Positions 1 through 10,206 of a stretch of 64,000 nt of DNA are shown here, one piece after another. The position numbers and the translations under genes were made by a program. The notes under the pieces were generated by a model. It was not told the DNA's origin, made no database searches, and saw nothing but the letters and a program-made list of their open reading frames with translations. Numbering within the stretch: the first letter of the stretch is position 1; the number at the start of each line of letters is the position of its first letter. The DNA comes from Bradysia coprophila (lineage: Eukaryota; Arthropoda; Insecta; Diptera; Sciaridae): positions 3,004,799 through 3,068,798 of the forward strand of contig NW_023503496.1 in the NCBI RefSeq assembly GCF_014529535.1, in the 5' to 3' direction.

Positions 1-1986
1 ACTAAATTTTCCGATAGTTGAGTTAACCCAGGAAACTTCAAATGTGCCGAATTAAAAATCGCTAGATCAACACACGATAAAAACAATTTCCTTGGCTAGT
101 TCAGCGAGCTGCTAATGTTGTAGATTATGGATTCATCTCACAAAAAGTTAGACGAAATAATTTACTTAATGAAGACCACGGTCATATATCTGAAATCAAA
201 CAACGTCAGGAATGTAATTTTACCCGTTTTCCCTGTCGATCTTGGATTTTATTGGATATTAATTCAATTCTCTGGAAAAGTATATCGGCAGCTAAAAAAC
301 GTCAAAATATTATCTCCATGACGTGAGTGGGGTACATGACGAATCGACTCTTCATTCGGAGAATTAATTAGCGATAAACAAAAAAGAATTTCATTACGGA
401 AGAAATCTGACAGCCATTCAAATTATTCTGGCTGAGTTTTTTAATGTTTCATTTCAGTGCCATTCAATCAATTAAACCAACTGAAAAACTACTAAGATTA
501 AAATAGTAGGTACATGCTGCTCCATGACTGTTGCCGAAAATCTAATTATTATTTTTTAAAACAGAAATATTTACTCCGTTAGCCCCACATAAATCAACAA
601 ATTTATTTAATCAAACATTTATTAAATGCCACCAACCGTAGCGTAGAAATGCATAAATCTCAAAAATCAAAATAGAAAATGCAAAACTCCATTAACATCC
701 ATCACGAAATTAGACATTTCTCCATTTCATATACAATCAAACAAGCAAAAAAGACACACTTCTGCCAGATATACATTATGTATAAAATCTAGACTGTTCA
801 CATTTGTGTGCAAGTGGACAAATTACTATATGCTTATGTGGTATACACATATTTACTATGAATATGCATACGTTATCAGTGCATGCAATGCATTACTATT
901 TGCATAGAGATGTACATGATCAGCCCTCAACCCGAGCACGAACAGACGAGCATTTCCCGGTTCAACGTGTGAGGGATCCCATGATGTACAACAAGAACAC
1001 TTACACATATCCCATGATATAACGAAATTGAGATGTAGTATTGACATAAGCAAAGCTTCGTGACTTAATAATGCGAGGTGCGAATCAATAACAAACAACT
1101 TTAACCGGATTGATGAAATTTTCTTTTTTTAGCCCTGGCTGTTAACATGGCTGTAGCGCGATGGGCAGGTATATTGAATGATCAGATAGTAATCAAACAG
1201 ACTGGTGCGCAGCAATTATTAAAAACCGGGTGAATTGGTTCGTTTTGTATATTACACTATGTGAATCAAGATTGTGGTTTGAAAAGTGTCGCTGATCAAA
1301 ATTCATAAGTGGCAGTTCGTTCATCGAACACGATATCAGCTAACATTGTCCGGAGAACCTTGTTTTTGGTTTACTTCCTCGAGTTAAATTAGTTTAGCAA
1401 AGCGTTCATTTATTTTATAAATTCTCTCAATATATGCTTAACATTTATTCAACAACTAATTGTTGTGACAATTACCAAACCGTTTATACATATAGTTGGT
1501 GACCTGTTCTAATATATAATTACTCACCTACACACCCCCCACTATATTTTCTTGTTAAAAACTGAACTTGAAGAAAATATTTTTTTTGTTAATTTGAACT
1601 TTTCTTATCAAACTAAATGGCGTCATAAAGTATTTGGTTCTCATTTCCTTCTGGATAAACTTGTTTTAATTTGTTTTTAAATATTGACAAAAAATTGTTG
1701 ATTGAGACTAACTCTACTACATATGGTGACGCGAATAAGACCTAATTCAAATTTTTCTTTTGTTTTACTGTCAAATTTGACAGCTGGAGTAATAAATGTA
1801 CTGATTCCGACGGTTGCTACGTTTTTAATCCAATTCATGCCGTAAGTGTGTCTGAAATTTGTATTTTTAAGTGAACGATTCGATGAAAAAGTGAACCGAA
1901 AAATTCATTTCAACGCAAAGGACCTAATTCAAATTGTTCTTTCGTTTTACTGTCCAAGTTTGACAGTATAACAAAAGAAAATTATG
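1..1986. other. Intergenic, no gene seen
   Basis: AT-rich sequence. The short open frames (for example 127-321 and 804-1022) have no recognisable domain, no splice context and low-complexity composition. From about 1740 onward it contains fragments of two MITE families that recur in the window: one with the arm GACCTAATTCAAAT, the other with CACGCCGTAAGTG ends. Confidence 0.6.
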
Positions 1987-2174
1987 AATTCACGCCGCAA
2001 GTGCGGTCGAAATTCAAAATGGAAAAAGCGGAGGTTTTTCTGACGTAATGTCATTTTCATACTATACTATTACAATTATTATACAATGAAGCGTTTAAAT
2101 GTATTTTCGGGTTCACTTTTTCATCGAATCGTTCACTGAAAATTCAAATTTTAGGCACACTTACGGCGTGAATT
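1987..2174. repeat. MITE with CACGCCGTAAGTG-type ends
   Basis: The ends are inverted repeats: AATTCACGCCGCAAGTG at the left and CACTTACGGCGTGAATT at the right. The interior has the GTGAACGATTCGATGAAAAAG segment (inverted) seen in relatives at about 5285-5420 and 47722-48018. Too short to encode anything, so it is a non-autonomous element. Confidence 0.7.
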
Positions 2175-2744
2175 AGACCTCTTTCGCGTTGCTATGTAGT
2201 AACAGGTTGCTGTGAAAGAGCAATTCACTCCAAAATAATTTTTATAATTTTTTATATGTTCAGTTGGGACTGTAGCCCGTTGGATAAATTTGCAATAAAT
2301 AAATTAAAATAGGCACAAGCACAAGAACAGATTTAAAATAAGGAGTTGGTATCATACCACGCACTGCGTGGACCAAAATAAAAGGCTTTTTGATTGTTAA
2401 AACAATCTGTTGTTGTGCCTGTTCTCGGAGTGTGTTGGAAAGAGTCGGTCGCTAGAACGTTTTTTGATCAATTCATTGCTTTTTTAATAAATGTTCATCG
2501 GCTACAGTTCTTACCATAAGACATTTTTAATTTCTGCTAATTTCATCCACAGTTGTCCCCGTTGTGCGACCAAAACATCTTACAAATAACAAATACCTTA
2601 ACAGGTCTCTTACCGAGTGACAATTTATTTGCTAAAAAGACAGGCAAAACAACCGATCGATGTGAATAATATTGTCGTCGGAGGTTCTGTTCTGCCCAAG
2701 TTGTTGTTTAAGATGCTTTGAATTACATTGCAGGTGGCCTGCAC

Positions 2745-3313
2745 TTAACCCGTATTTAAAACAATAGGAATGCAGCCAAGTGCAATTATACCGTTGTAGG
2801 TGTTGTTACTACAGCACACAGTTTGAGTGTTACAAGTAGTAACGCTTACCGCGGCACCTACAACCGGCACTGCGAGCGGTGAGCACTGAAATCCAACGTC
2901 TCCCACAATGTTGTTTCAAATTAAGAAGTACGTCCGTCAAGCCCCAGAGACCCTTTAATCCCGATAATCCGTTTGTTAGAACATTTCGGATGAGATTAAT
3001 CTGATCCGGGCTGAGTTTATCCTTGGCGGATACTTTATTGCAACATTCTAAAGACCCAGTTGAACATGCAATGACATCAGGCTGTTTCTGCAAATTATAA
3101 AGTTTTCGCCGTCTTTAATTCGACATGCGTGAGACAGTTCTCCTCTCCAACATCTCAAATCTAGTGCTTATATTGCAAATAATGGTTTTAACCTTTGCTT
3201 ACCGATGGGTCCATCGTTTTCCTTATCGCAATTACCGTTATTTGGTCGGCACGGAGTAACAACTTTGGACGGCACAAAAGTACGGCTAATGCTGCCAATA
3301 GTATATGTTGCAT
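2745..3313 (-). pseudogene. Divergent hydrophobin-like gene, copy 1, with apparent frameshift
   Basis: Coding exon 2 is 3313-3203. It starts with ATG six bases after a TTTTCTTGCAG acceptor and encodes a signal-peptide-like start (MQHILLAALAVLLC). The last exon is 3087-2745. Both exons are in phase 0. The last exon begins CSTGSLECCNK, and after one frame change near 2905-2918 continues as VGFQCSPLAVPVV, QTVCC, NGIIALGCIPI and a stop. That is the full class I hydrophobin pattern, with C-X6-CC, C-X16-C-X5-CC-X12-C spacing. The stretch between CC and the next C is about 52 residues, against 33 in the other copies. In the upstream frame the ORF ends at 2830 without the last cysteines, so the gene is broken unless the sequence has a one-base error. 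An AATAAA (reverse strand, 2629-2624) follows the stop. It is the only copy on the - strand and the most diverged; it may be a young pseudogene or an assembly error. Confidence 0.75.
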
Positions 3314-3523
3314 AATTTTCTGCAAGAAAATTCAAAGTCAGTACATCGTTGATAGTAGGCAAGTCTGACATTTTACAGATTTCTTGATTAGACATTTTGA
3401 TTATCAATTCGTTGGGTTCATATTTAGCAGATTTGATTAGGAAATGGGAAGTAGCTAGAGAAAGAATAGAAGCTCGCCATAGAGGCAATGTTTTCGTCAG
3501 AAGTTGATTTCATCAATTCTTAC

Positions 3524-3650
3524 CAAAGTGATTCCAACAGATTTCTAACTAATATGTCGCTTGGCCGTTGAATCGATCTATTTATAGAGAAAATGTGATA
3601 ATCTTCAACACTTTATTTTATGTTTATGACTTCCTAGTACGCAGCAGAGA
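3524..3650 (-). promoter_or_regulatory. Promoter and non-coding first exon of hydrophobin-like copy 1
   Basis: On the - strand a TATAAA (3586-3581) is preceded by a GTCATAAA-type motif. About 60 bases downstream comes a splice donor, CACTTTG|GTAAGA, with the exon ending at 3524. This matches the layout upstream of the five + strand copies, so the promoter was shared before the family diverged. The transcription start is inferred from spacing only. Confidence 0.6.
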
Positions 3651-3907
3651 GCAGCATTTTCATGATGGAAAAATTAATCGAAAATCGTGATCGATGTAAC
3701 GATCGTGCCGTAAGAAAGGCGGAAATACAACTTGAAAGCCATAACAGAATCACCGCTAAAGAGACCTAATTTCCCGACAGAGTAAAATAAACCAGGCAGA
3801 AGAGCTTGATTTGATTAAGGACCTGAATTATCTAGTAGCCCTATATTTTTTCCTGCATACCGACTTCGCTTAACCTGAGACGAAAAGTCATGGATGCACC
3901 TTGCAAT

Positions 3908-4039
3908 AGTTATTTGGATCACAAGGGACGAAAGTAAAGAAATTCAACCGTGTGCGAGAGTTGCTGCCCGCGCCGAAGGCAAGGGCTGCAATCGCACAGG
4001 TTGAATTTCTTTACGTCGTCCCGTGTGATCCACATAACT
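3908..4039. repeat. Palindromic hairpin element
   Basis: The left arm, with AAAGTAAAGAAATTCAACC, pairs with the right arm, GGTTGAATTTCTTTACGTC. The outer ends AGTTATTTGGATCACA and TGTGATCCACATAACT also pair. The centre is GC-rich. Typical of a short foldback MITE; no coding capacity. Confidence 0.7.
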
Positions 4040-4328
4040 TTATATCACGAGAACTACGAAAATTGTAATTGAGGCACATAAACTCGAAGAAATGCGTTAT
4101 AGTATGATGAATTAAACCAAAATATGGTGACATTTGCGGGGGTCCAGGGGGCGGCAGCCCCCTGGTATAAGAAAATAATAATATTATCAACCATCACAAC
4201 AATCAGACGTAAAAACAACAACAATATCCTTTGAATTATTCGTCATCAACTTTGTATGCTAACATTAATCAGAGCACTGGCGCACGGTTTGTTCAATATT
4301 GATCAAAGTAAACATCTTGACAAGATTT

Positions 4329-4389
4329 GACTTTCGCATTATGTACATCGACTTTCGCATTATATACATAGACTTTCGCATTATGTATT
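4329..4389. repeat. Three tandem 22-bp repeats
   Basis: The unit GACTTTCGCATTATGTACAT occurs three times in a row with one or two changes per copy. Confidence 0.75.
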
Positions 4390-4837
4390 AACCGATTTCG
4401 ATACATAACTTGCATTTTTTTACTTTCGCTTCCCGTTTGGGAACCGAAAATTACAATTTTCGTAGTTCGTGTGATGAAAATTAATTCGATTTCTGTCCGT
4501 GATTATTTGAGTTCATTTTCAAACAGTGTATTTGACGTTTCAAAAATGCACCGCTACTGCCTGGTTTATTTGACTCCGCCTCCACTTTGCTAATTTTCAA
4601 TTTTCTTTTGTTCTTTTCTGTCATGTTTGACAGCGGAACAAAAGAAAATGTTGCATTAGGTCTCCTTTGCGGTAATTTGTGAGGCTGAAGTAACTTTCCA
4701 CAAAATTTCGCTATTTGGCGAGTCTATCAACTTATTCTTACTCCGAAAAATGTCTTTAGAAATAAGACCATCACTTCATTGTACGGTTGATGATTCACCA
4801 TTCACGTTTTAATGAACTTAAGTTAATTACCTCCGTA

Positions 4838-4985
4838 CGATTTTCGTGTAATTGACGGACATAAAAGCGTCTTCAGTCGTGTATTTGGAAGACATAAAAA
4901 GTAGCAATTTTCTATAAATTGCTTGATTGAACTGTGGAGCAATAAGAAAGAGACATTCGTGATTCCGGTTGATAAAATTGTTTTG
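4838..4985 (+). promoter_or_regulatory. Promoter and non-coding first exon of hydrophobin copy 2
   Basis: Two half-similar blocks (CGTGTAATTGACGGACATAA and CGTGTATTTGGAAGACATAA) precede a TATAAA at 4913-4918. About 70 bp downstream is a donor, TTTTG|GTAAAA, with the exon ending at 4985. The order is the same as in copies 3-6. The exon would splice to the acceptor at 6434, seven bases before the ATG. The first-exon start is inferred. Confidence 0.6.
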
Positions 4986-5145
4986 GTAAAAGATCAGCAG
5001 CTTTGGGCTTTGTTAATTTTTAAAATTTTAATTCACTTTGTAAGTGCGCTTTAGAATTTGAATTTTAAGTGAACGAATGACCGAAAAATGAACGAAAAAC
5101 TAAATTTCAACGCTTTCTTATATGAGAATGAGACCCTCTCAAGTA

Positions 5146-5847
5146 AGGTTCTGAAAGAACAGGTTAAGACAGCCACGAAGGTTGTTGTCACCGAAATTGA
5201 TAAACGCACTCAGTACCAAAGTATATAAACACTGAAGGTAATGCAGACCCTCAGCGGATCAGAGAAATTACGGATCCAAACTTTCAGGTGAATTCACGCC
5301 CCGTTAGTGTGCCTAAAATTTGAATTTTAAGTGAACGATTCGATGAACGAATGACGCTACGTTAGAAAGACCTCCGCACTTTCCATTTTGAATTTCGACC
5401 GCACTTACGGCGTGAATTCATTTTCGTATGTTGTCTACCTTAGACTTGTGCAACATGACGGCCCTAAATCCTTCCAATTCACCACTAAATACAACTTGAC
5501 GCAAACGAATTTTATGTGTGTGCAACATAACGCCGCTAAATCGTTCCTAATTCACCACTAGATGCAACTTGACGCAAACGAATTCAATTACGTGTGCAAC
5601 ATGACAGAGCTAATATTCACCTGAAAGTTTGGATCCGTGTGTAACTGTGGCTTTTATTTGCATTACCTTCAGTGTTTATTTACTTTGCTCAGTACAGACT
5701 TTGTGTAAAATCAACTTGACGAAAAAGTTTTTTTTAGGAAAATTTGGATTCTTTTTGTTAAGTTGTTCTTATCATATAAATTTCGTAGCCATTGACGCAA
5801 TTTGTTCAACTCAAGAGTTGTCTGAACCTGTTCTTTCAGAACCTTGC
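5146..5847. repeat. Nested stack of three MITEs
   Basis: The outer ends are GGTTCTGAAAGAACAGGTTA (5146) and its inverse, CCTGTTCTTTCAGAACC (about 5830-5847). Inside is a second inverted pair, CACTGAAGGTAATGCA (5232) and TGCATTACCTTCAGTG (5658-5673). Its inner edge runs straight into a third element of about 130 bp with CACGCCG...CGGCGTG ends (5290-5420). Lies in the first intron of hydrophobin copy 2. Confidence 0.7.
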
Positions 5848-6232
5848 CATCAAGTCCCTTTTTGAATTGTCAGCGCACTTACGACGTGAATTGGCCCAAT
5901 TATGTACTTTGACGATACACTAAACTGGAAATTAATGGGTGTACGAACTAAACTACCAAGTCTAGCTACGCATATCAACTCGAACAAGAACTAATACAAA
6001 TCTGTTATTTCTGTGTACAACTGTCAACTGTGACAGTAGAACAAAACAAAAACTTGAATTAGGTCTTCTTCGCGTTGCCACCCAACTCAAAAAGTTCGAA
6101 AAACGTATACACGTGGCAAGACACAGTAGATTCGCGATCGTGAGCATACGTTTCTCGAATTTTTCTGACGTTTATTTTCATCAGGGCTACGTTCCGTGTG
6201 GCTAGAGTAAGTCTACCGCAACACGAAAGAGA

Positions 6233-6329
6233 CCTAATTCAAGTTTTTCTATTATAAGCTTGTCAAAATTGACGATCATACGTACGTAGAAAAGAAAATT
6301 TTTGAATTAGGTCTCGTTCGCGATGCTAT
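6233..6329. repeat. Short palindromic MITE just upstream of hydrophobin copy 2
   Basis: AGACCTAATTCAAG at the left pairs with TTGAATTAGGTCTC at the right, with a short spacer. Relatives lie upstream of copies 5 (21011-21088) and 6 (24265-24329) and at 24688-24768. Confidence 0.65.
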
Positions 6330-6441
6330 GTGCAATGAATAGTAGTCCCCTATTTGGCATCTGTCGACTCTGTTCACTTTTGCCGGAAGTACGTTGGATC
6401 TACACATGTGACGCCATATGTATCTTTCTTACAGAAAAACC

Positions 6442-6922
6442 ATGAACCCTAGTTTTTTTGCAATTTTATTCGTATTGTGTGCCGTTCGAAACACATATTG
6501 CGGTGGTGGCCCTAAGGGTAAGTAGAAACGTAAATTTGTTCTACTTTATTATGTCAAGGGAAAGACCTGAAAGACCAATGCTCTCTCTATCTCTCTTTCT
6601 TGAATAGTGTTAAGAAACTGATGTTTTATCTCTTTTCACAGGAGACTATATGAAATGTGAGGGTGGGGAAGTGAAATGTTGTAATCAGTACGGGAAAAAG
6701 GAAGAGCTAGATCTTTCTAAAGCATTGGGGCTTCTCGCTATACTAAGTCTTAAGGATGTCGTTGGTAACATTGGACTACAGTGCTCACCGGTCACAGCAT
6801 CTGTTATTGGCGGTGGAGGAAGTGGACAAAGTTGTACCCAACAAACTGTATGCTGTAGTGGTAACAACTTCAATGGTTTAATCGCCCTCGGTTGTACGCC
6901 TATTAACCTAAATTTAGGCTAA
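6442..6922 (+). CDS. Secreted class I hydrophobin-like protein, copy 2
   Basis: Two coding exons, 6442-6517 and 6642-6922, are joined by a phase-1 intron (G|GTAAGT, TTTTCACAG|GA) to give 118 aa. Exon one encodes a hydrophobic signal peptide (MNPSFFAILFVLCAV...). Exon two carries the hydrophobin pattern C-X6-CC-X33-C-X16-C-X5-CC-X12-C, with family-typical words: CCNQYG, CSPVTAS, TQQTVCC and NGLIALGCTPIN. In fungi such proteins are secreted, form four disulphides and assemble into amphipathic films at air-water or solid surfaces; the same role here is inference. The start was chosen because the ATG follows a TTACAG acceptor by seven bases and gives the signal peptide. AATAAA lies at 6993. An upstream promoter and non-coding exon lie at 4838-4985, making a three-exon gene. 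No other cysteines occur in the mature chain. Confidence 0.92.
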
Positions 6923-6992
6923 ATGCAGCTGCCGTATTTAACATTCTTCTGACTGATGCTTTATTGCTTGAAATACTATTGTGTGCGACGAA

Positions 6993-6998
6993 AATAAA
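6993..6998 (+). terminator. Polyadenylation signal of hydrophobin copy 2
   Basis: AATAAA, 71 bp after the stop, within a TGCGACGAAAATAAA context repeated after copies 3 and 4; copy 5 has the shorter GACGAAAATAAA. Confidence 0.7.
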
Positions 6999-7719
6999 TT
7001 AATTTCGAGTGACAATTGGTTTTCTTTTTTCAACAAATGTATAATAACGATAGTAAAGCACAGGCATTCCAGAAATGCGCTTCAAGCAAATTACTATTTT
7101 GTATTAACATTTCTTTACAGTGTTTGATACACTGTTCACTTTCAGTACTCTATTTAGAGTACCATTCATGCTTAAAGTGCGCTGTTTCCACGGAAAATTT
7201 AGCGAAGAGGTGATTTTTAATGAAAAAGTTAGTGAAATAACAAGAGACTTTTCAGGAGTTGTTGCGTCCCATTTTTACAATTGATGGCAACATTACAAAA
7301 ATGAATTCACCTAAAATCGGTTGCGTTTTACTTAAGTTATCGTGTACACGGTCAGATAGAGAGACAGACAGACATTTTTTTATTGTGGATTCGTTATCTA
7401 TGACCATAGGCAAATGCTTCGCCCGTACCGTTAGCTTCGAATTTTTCACATGTTACAAAGGGCATGGACAGGGTACAGGGTACAGGGTCGTGTGGGGTGT
7501 CATTAGAAAGGTAATCACATGTACTATTGAGACGAATAGGGACTTGATGGTTTTAAAATTCATCCACACTGAAATATGTGCAGTTGAAGTTTTCAACCGA
7601 AGACTACACTGTTCTTGCAGAAATTTCTCGAGGTGCACAAAACGTACATGGTCATTTGAAAGGTAATTTTATGTGCTTTTAGGCCAAATAGGATGGGGTT
7701 TGGATGCATATGCGATGAA

Positions 7720-8358
7720 ACAGAAGTTGAACTGTTTAAGTCCCCATGTTTCATCGCATTGTTCAAATGTTAGAATTTTCGTACTACGCGCAAAAGTCCA
7801 TGTTCAAATTTAACAATTTCCATTCTACGCGCAAAGGTCCATCTGAAATGTAACAATTTTGCATTCTATGCGCAAAAGTCCATGTTCAAATCAAGGCTTT
7901 ATACTTTGGGGAGGTCACGCAGATCGCCATTTTATTAGATACGCGGGAACACACCTTTTCCATACAAACAAATTCACCAAAATTGAATTTGTATGGCGTG
8001 GTGAAATTTTCGTATGAAACGTGGTGTGTAACCCGCGTATCTGCATCTGCGTGACCTCCCCAAAGTATACAGCCTTGGTTCAAATGAATGCAAAATTGTA
8101 ACATTTGAACATGGACTTTTGCGCGTAGTACGAAAATTGTTACATTTCAGATGGACTTTTGCGCGTAGAATGCAAAATTGTAACATTTGAACATGGACTT
8201 TTGCGCGTAGTACGAAAATTGTTACATTTCAGATGGACTTTTGCGCGTAGAATGCAAAATTGTAACATTTGAACATGGACTTTTGCGCGTAGTACGAAAA
8301 TTCTAACATTTGAACAATGCGATGAAATATGGGCACTTAAACATTTCAACTTCTATTT
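7720..8358. repeat. Palindromic element with a second MITE nested in its centre
   Basis: The outer arms pair over about 150 bp: AGAAGTTGAACTGTTTAAGT at the left, ACTTAAACATTTCAACTTCT at the right. Within them, 7893-8073 is another inverted repeat beginning AAGGCTTTATACTTTGGGGA and ending TCCCCAAAGTATACAGCCTT. A partial relative of that inner element lies near 13928. No coding capacity. Confidence 0.75.
8090..8310. repeat. Tandem repeat of about 81 bp inside the right arm
   Basis: The block GGACTTTTGCGCGTAG with alternating flanks repeats five times. The alternating AACATTTGAACAT and TACATTTCAGAT spacers give a higher-order unit of about 81 bp, present about 2.5 times. Confidence 0.75.
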
Positions 8359-8788
8359 CTCGGTAGGCGGTTTTTCAAAAGAATCCTTCATGGTGTTCTT
8401 ATAAATGGGGGCTTCGTACAAGGCTAAAAATTTCAAATTTGGGTTCCTAAAATTACTTCGTTTTTTTGAGAGGTACTTCGTACGTACAACTTTCTCTTCA
8501 CATTTTACGAATCATTACCGTCCCGTATTAAACGACTGCTGACTGTCAGATCGGCGAACCACCTTTATCCCAGGTTCTGAAAGAACCAGGTTAAGACAAC
8601 TCTGAGTTGATCACGAAGGCGGTGACACACAAATTGAGTTCAGCGGCTACGAATTTTGTATGAAAAAGGTACTACACAACGGCGTCAGATTTAATTTCAT
8701 GCACATCTATGTTCACACACTACACTACACATTCAATCTAGCATGCTACACAACATAAAGGCGTTCGAAGTAAATATCATTTTGTCTT

Positions 8789-8857
8789 AACCCGTGGCTT
8801 TGGCGCTAGAGCTCTCGACTCATAATCGTCCCGTATTCAAATCTGCGGCTGGGCAAG
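8789..8857 (+). repeat. tRNA-like sequence, possible SINE head
   Basis: It contains an A-box-like TGGCTTTGGCGCTAGAGC and a B-box-like GTATTCAAATC at tRNA spacing, with a CAT in the anticodon position. The acceptor stem does not pair well, so it is not a convincing functional tRNA. A tRNA-derived SINE fragment or tRNA pseudogene is more likely. Confidence 0.35.
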
Positions 8858-8932
8858 ATGAGTCCTCCTTTATTCGCTTTCTATGTAACACTTACTCGTA
8901 GAAATTCTAATATAGTCCGTTGCCAATTTGCA

Positions 8933-9011
8933 ACGTTAAAAATATCGAAAGTCTTATAAGACTATAGTCGTTGTGTATGGAAATTAATAGGACTTTCGAT
9001 ATTTTTAACGT
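8933..9011. repeat. Short inverted repeat
   Basis: ACGTTAAAAATATCGAAAGT at the left pairs with ACTTTCGATATTTTTAACGT at the right around a 37-bp spacer. A fragment of the same sequence follows the tRNA-like block near 18985. Confidence 0.7.
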
Positions 9012-9599
9012 CACTTTCATTTGTTCACCTTCAAACATATGTGCAAACTTTGCTTTAAAAGTGTATATTTCGGAGCTATGAGCGTTTTAAGCTTTTGAGC
9101 TATGTGACCCTTTAACTCGGAAAATATGGCAGATAGAAAGTTCGTTTGAAAGACAAAGTTATAGAGTTTTGGATTTTAGTCAACGCATTTTTCATGGTTT
9201 CTCCCAAAACTCACACATTTGCTAGCTATGAGCGTTTTAAGGCCCTAGTTGTCTTTCGGCTGAGTTTAACAGGTGGATGCAATCGTACTATTCTGCAGAG
9301 CCCAATCTATTCGATCGAAAAGATGACTCTGAAAAGATTTTTTGAATCATTTTTTTCACTATCCTCATAATCTGCCATCCGTTACGCGATTTTTTTTACG
9401 TGCCGAAACTGTTAGCGTCACCCCCACCGACATCAGTCCTTTTGTAAGAGGATAAAGGGACTTGCGTCACACTTCACACTTGTAAGTGGTTTTTGGGCTA
9501 TTTCAATTAACGAAATTTGTGCAGGGACTTTTCCATTTTGCAATGCAGCTAGATTGATATTTTCTTATCTGAAGCTTTCACGATTATTTTAACTGTGTT

Positions 9600-9736
9600 C
9601 ACACGATCTTCGTGTACTCGACAGTCATAAAAGTGTCATTCGGCGTGTACTCCAAAGTCATAAGTCACTATAAATTGGTTGATTAAACCGGCGAACCGTC
9701 AGAAGTAACATTCAACTCAGTTCGATAACTATTTTG
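9600..9736 (+). promoter_or_regulatory. Promoter and non-coding first exon of hydrophobin copy 3
   Basis: Two blocks, CGTGTACTCGACAGTCATAA and CGTGTACTCCAAAGTCATAA, lie about 33 bp apart before TATAAA at 9669-9674. A conserved GAACCGTCAGAAGTAAC start region leads to the donor ATTTTG|GTAAGG (exon end 9736). Nearly identical to the block upstream of copy 4 (15811-15952), while flanking DNA differs, so it is under constraint or recently duplicated. The acceptor is at 10199, seven bases before the ATG. Confidence 0.7.
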
Positions 9737-10206
9737 GTAAGGAATCAATTCGTGAAATTGGAAAAAAAAAATCAATTTTTAGTGAGAATTGTCGTTTGGC
9801 AACAAGAACTGACGGACATTTTTTTAGAGCTGTAGCACCTCAAGCATGAGTAGAACTCCAAATAGAGTACTGAAACGGGACAGTGTATGAAATAAGTTTT
9901 GGCACTGTAAAAATTTTCATACAAAATAGTACTCTGTTTGACAGCTGTCACTCGAAGCACTTTTGTCAAAGCAAAGAAATGCTAATGCGGCACTTTACTA
10001 CCGGGCCGTATTACCATTTTTCTACTTGCAGCTCTTAATTTTAAAAATGGACATTTGGTTCTTAGGATAGACTTGCATAAACTTGAGCTAATATTAGTTC
10101 CGAGTCTACAGTCTATCACTACCTTGTTACTTTTCGAAACTTCGTTGCACCTGAATTGTTATGGCTCCAAATTTTATTTTTATCTTCTTTCTTTTACAGA
10201 CTAACC

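Larger units (their letters stand above)
3651..4837. other. Intergenic, repeats only
   Basis: No gene seen. It contains the hairpin at 3908-4039, a short GGGGGCGGCAGCCCCC palindrome near 4145-4162, three 22-bp tandem copies at 4329-4389, and a TTCTTTTGTT / AACAAAAGAA MITE near 4595-4665. Confidence 0.55.
6999..9599. other. Intergenic, repeats only
   Basis: No gene seen between hydrophobin copies 2 and 3. It holds a fragment of the dispersed family marked by GGTCGTGTGGGGTGTCATTA (about 7450-7670), the nested palindrome at 7720-8358, a tRNA-like block at 8789-8857, and an inverted repeat at 8933-9011. The open frame 7259-7666 lies within repeat sequence and has no recognisable domain. Confidence 0.6.

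Noticed and set aside
3168-3488. 106-codon - strand open frame overlapping hydrophobin copy 1
   Set aside because: It reads through the acceptor, signal exon and donor of copy 1 in a different frame. The exon frame with the signal peptide explains the splice sites better.
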